DNA of 64,000 bases, taken from NCBI RefSeq assembly GCF_001940245.1, contig NZ_MJIG01000004.1, positions 1,054,001 through 1,118,000 of the forward strand, read 5' to 3'. Shown piece after piece: positions 62,071-64,000 of the stretch. A program made the translations under genes and the position numbers. Source of the DNA: Anaerostipes sp. 992a (GTDB lineage Bacteria > Bacillota > Clostridia > Lachnospirales > Lachnospiraceae). How positions within the stretch are numbered: position 1 is the first letter of the stretch; each line of letters begins with the position of its first letter. Under the pieces are notes generated by a model that had not been told where the DNA came from, did not search any database, and saw nothing but the letters and a program-made list of their open reading frames with translations.

Positions 62071-62634
62071 TTACAACTGAAAAACAACTCCAAATATTGC
62101 TCCTGCCAATATAAAGACAATGGGATGTACCTTATCAAACTTTTTGATACATAAAAATCCTACCACGAAAATCACAATTGCCGGAATATTCAATGTCTTC
62201 AAAAAATTCACCTTTATATATTCTATATGAAATAAAGACATCAAAAACACATCAAACATGGCTCCAATAATCAATCCTGCAGATGCTGGCCGCAAGGCAT
62301 AGAATGCATTTTTCACCAATTTGCTGTTCTTAAATTTTTCCAAAATCTTAGAAACCCCAATAATAATAAGGATAGATGGACAGACCAGTCCAGCTGTAGC
62401 AATGATCGCTCCAAGAACCCCTCCGGCCTTAAAGCCTGCGAAGGTAGCCATATTGACTCCCATAGGCCCTGGAGTAGATTCAGAAATAGCAATCATATTG
62501 GTCAATTCTGCCGCCGTAAACCATGGATATTTCCCTACCATCGCTTTTAAGAATGGAAGCGTTGCCAATCCTCCGCCTACAGCAAATAAGCCTGCTTTAA
62601 AAAATTCCAAAAATACGATCATATACTTTAACAT
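62071..62634 (-). CDS. chromate transporter-family protein, second half
   Basis: 187 residues with about five to six helices. FFKAGLFAVGGGLATLPFL and AISESTPGPMGVNMATFAG are CHR-domain signatures. It is a half-size CHR protein, paired with the one just upstream; two short CHR proteins form the functional transporter. Despite the name, chromate may not be the natural substrate. The ATG overlaps the upstream stop by 7 bases. Confidence 0.92.
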   Translation of the reverse strand: MLKYMIVFLEFFKAGLFAVGGGLATLPFLKAMVGKYPWFTAAELTNMIAISESTPGPMGVNMATFAGFKAGGVLGAIIATAGLVCPSILIIIGVSKILEKFKNSKLVKNAFYALRPASAGLIIGAMFDVFLMSLFHIEYIKVNFLKTLNIPAIVIFVVGFLCIKKFDKVHPIVFILAGAIFGVVFQL

Positions 62635-63173
62635 GATTTCTTATCCTCCCCGCCTTTTGAAAAAATTCCAAGGAAACAACAGATAACTACTAATGGAATC
62701 GGAGAAATCTTAAAGAATGCAATGGATACAAATGCAGATACCAAGATTACAAATGTCAGCTTATCCTTCACTCCCTTTTTGATCATTCCAATGACCGCCT
62801 TCGCTACCAGTGCACACACAACGACTCGAATCCCATTAAATGCATGTTGAACTATGGTAAGCTGGGAAAATTGATTAATAATGCCTGCCAATGCCATAAT
62901 GATCAACAGGGAAGGAGATACTATTCCTGCCGTAGCAAAAACAGCTCCTGCTATTCCCTTTCTTCTATAACCAATAAAGGTTGCCGTATTGACCGCAATA
63001 ACGCCTGGCGTAACCTGCCCAATGGCATAATAATCTAAAATCTCTTCTTCTGTTGCCCACTTCTTTTCATCCACGACCACTCGCTGCAACATCGGAAGCA
63101 TAGCATAGCCTCCACCAAAGGTCATAATTCCAATCTGAAAAAAAGCCCAATACAATTCTAATACTTCTTTCAT
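62628..63173 (-). CDS. chromate transporter-family protein, first half
   Basis: 181 residues. It has FFQIGIMTFGGGYAMLPML, YAIGQVTPGVIAVNTATFIG and a C-terminus ending in Lys/Asp residues. It is the first of a short-chain CHR pair of opposite topology. The ATG at 63173 has AGGTGAT upstream; the longer frame is not supported. It heads the operon chr-chr-glycosylase-MBL lipoprotein. Confidence 0.92.
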   Translation of the reverse strand: MKEVLELYWAFFQIGIMTFGGGYAMLPMLQRVVVDEKKWATEEEILDYYAIGQVTPGVIAVNTATFIGYRRKGIAGAVFATAGIVSPSLLIIMALAGIINQFSQLTIVQHAFNGIRVVVCALVAKAVIGMIKKGVKDKLTFVILVSAFVSIAFFKISPIPLVVICCFLGIFSKGGEDKKSC

Positions 63174-63247
63174 ATATATCACCTCATCTAAAATAGTCAT
63201 TACAATCTGCTGCTTCATAGATTATTCGTCTATTTTACAACAATCCC

Positions 63248-63280
63248 AAAAAAAGAAGCATCACTCTCGTAATGCTTCTT
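63248..63280 (-). terminator. terminator after tRNA-Thr
   Basis: Minus strand: AAGAAGCAT pairs with ATGCTTCTT around a 10-base loop and is followed by TTTTT. Confidence 0.85.
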
Positions 63281-63289
63281 CTACCTAAA

Positions 63290-63362
63290 AGCTTCGAATG
63301 GGACTCGAACCCACGACCCACGCATTACGAATGCGTTGCTCTACCATCTGAGCCATCGAAGC
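63290..63362 (-). tRNA. tRNA-Thr(CGT)
   Basis: A 73-nt cloverleaf. Acceptor arms GCTTCGA/TCGAAGC with discriminator T, D-stem GCTC/GAGC, anticodon stem ACGCA/TGCGT with loop TTCGTAA giving anticodon CGT, T-stem GTGGG/CCCAT with loop TTCGAGT. The 3' CCA is not encoded. G1-C72 and C2-G71 and the GU anticodon bases fit threonine identity. It has its own promoter and terminator. Confidence 0.95.
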
Positions 63363-63389
63363 ACATAATAAAATTCTCACAGCAGATAT

Positions 63390-63418
63390 ATTTTACACCG
63401 TTTCGAGTAGAAAATCAA
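63390..63418 (-). promoter_or_regulatory. promoter of tRNA-Thr
   Basis: Minus strand: TTGATT (63413-63418), 17-base spacer, TAAAAT (63390-63395), 27 bases upstream of the tRNA 5' end. Confidence 0.75.
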
Positions 63419-63449
63419 GCAAAAATCGTACCAATTTATGGCACGATTT
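63419..63449 (-). terminator. terminator after the HPr-like gene
   Basis: Minus strand: AAATCGTGCC pairs with GGTACGATTT (one G-T) around a 7-base loop, then TT and GC-TTGATTTT. Confidence 0.8.
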
Positions 63450-63478
63450 CAGCTAATATTCTATCTACACAATTCTTT

Positions 63479-63733
63479 TTACTTTGAACTTAAATATCTT
63501 TCAATATGATTAATTGCTTCTTCTTCATCAACACCATCTGCAACTACTGTCAGATTCTCACCTTCATCTAATCCAAGGCTCATCATTCCCATAATGCTTT
63601 TTGCATTAATCTGCTTAGAACCGGTTTCAACCATGATTTTACTTTCGTACTGGCTTGCAACCTGAACTAACAATGCAACAGGTCTTGCTTCTAATCCTGA
63701 TGGAATGTTGATTGTCATATTTCTAGATACCAT
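63479..63733 (-). CDS. crh: HPr-family protein lacking His15 (Crh-like)
   Basis: 84 residues with the HPr fold. The active-site loop reads PSGLEARPVALL: position 15, the phosphoryl-carrying His of HPr, is Glu (codon GAA). The regulatory Ser46 is kept in INAKSIMGMMSLG. This matches Crh, which has Gln15 and acts only through Ser46 phosphorylation with CcpA. It lies directly after whiA, as crh does in Bacillus (yvcJ-yvcK-whiA-crh). It should not transfer phosphate in the PTS. GGAGG precedes the ATG. Confidence 0.85.
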   Translation of the reverse strand: MVSRNMTINIPSGLEARPVALLVQVASQYESKIMVETGSKQINAKSIMGMMSLGLDEGENLTVVADGVDEEEAINHIERYLSSK

Positions 63734-63754
63734 ACTTCTCCTCCTGACTATTGA

Positions 63755-64000
63755 TCACATACTCTCACGTAAATCCTGAGCAATATTGCTGATCTTCCTT
63801 AAACGATGATTCACTCCAGATTTCCCAACTGGAGGGTTTAGCATATCCCCTAGCTTTTTTAACGAAGCTTCTGGATATTCCAATCTCAGATTTGCAATAT
63901 CTTGAAGATTTGATGGCAAATCATTAAAAGCCTTATGGTCCATTAAAAATTGGATATCCTCTATCTGCCTCATTGCTGCTGAAACTGTTTTTTGAATATT
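63755..64000 (-). CDS. whiA: WhiA, C-terminal part (5' end beyond the window)
   Basis: 81 codons of the C-terminus. NIQKTVSAAMRQIEDIQFLM and LRLEYPEASLKKLGDMLNPP with SGVNHRLRKI are the WhiA helix-turn-helix domain. The frame is open to the window edge. WhiA influences cell division and chromosome segregation in Firmicutes. It lies 21 bases upstream of the Crh-like gene. Confidence 0.95.
   Translation of the reverse strand, partial: NIQKTVSAAMRQIEDIQFLMDHKAFNDLPSNLQDIANLRLEYPEASLKKLGDMLNPPVGKSGVNHRLRKISNIAQDLRESM

Noticed and set aside
1-64000. CRISPR array, prophage, integrase or insertion sequence
   Set aside because: No regularly spaced repeats, transposase, integrase or phage structural genes were found among the reading frames.

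Overview
The window looks like chromosomal DNA from a strictly anaerobic, low-to-moderate GC Clostridium-class Firmicute, most probably a Lachnospiraceae gut bacterium. The evidence is the gene content and order: a whiA/HPr-like pair, class III (anaerobic) ribonucleotide reductase as the only reductase in view, a dnaE-pfkA pair, an argF-birA-DUF6145-coaX-dusB-greA-lysS run, a Mn-dependent pyrophosphatase of the CBS/DRTGG type, strong Shine-Dalgarno sites and typical sigma-A promoters. I see no prophage, integrase, CRISPR array or rRNA. Most genes are on the minus strand.

Layout. 1-4.1 kb: a macro-domain protein cut by the window edge, a secreted CotH-kinase protein, a small unknown gene and a decayed small gene. 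4.3-10.6 kb (minus): one probable operon reading argF, birA, DUF6145, coaX, dusB, greA, lysS, with a good promoter at one end and a terminator at the other. 10.7-16.6 kb: a fused glycerol-1-phosphate dehydrogenase/HAD phosphatase gene divergent from a LacI-type regulator, followed by a fructose PTS EIIABC gene. 16.6-26.4 kb: a triple-PepSY secreted protein, then (minus) NfeD/slipin, an rRNA methyltransferase, pfkA, dnaE and two membrane proteins. 26.5-32.3 kb (plus): murE-like, murF and a four-gene thiamine-precursor uptake set. 32.3-41 kb (minus): a ten-gene Mrp/Mbh-type cation antiporter operon with three canonical and one degenerate NuoL/M/N-like subunits and no redox subunits. 41-47.3 kb (minus): citrate-type transporter, esterase, MerR regulator, nrdG and a split nrdD. 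47.4-47.8 kb: a 350-bp imperfect palindrome. 47.9-54.2 kb (minus): ridA, purine permease, unknown gene, VanRS-like two-component system and pyrophosphatase. 54.4-55.1 kb (plus): a Cof-type HAD phosphatase. 55.2-60.1 kb: WYL regulator with an ABC exporter. 60.5-63.2 kb: MBL lipoprotein, deoxyinosine glycosylase and a pair of half-size chromate transporters. 63.3-64 kb: tRNA-Thr(CGT), a Crh-like HPr and the end of whiA.

The most notable points are these. The glycyl-radical motif of the anaerobic ribonucleotide reductase lies on its own 50-codon gene between nrdD and nrdG, downstream of tandem NrdR boxes. AraM-like and AraL-like enzymes are fused into a predicted DHAP-to-glycerol enzyme. A palindromic intergenic element may be a MITE or a structured RNA. 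The whiA-linked HPr has Glu in place of His15. All assignments come from reading motifs and context; no database search was run.
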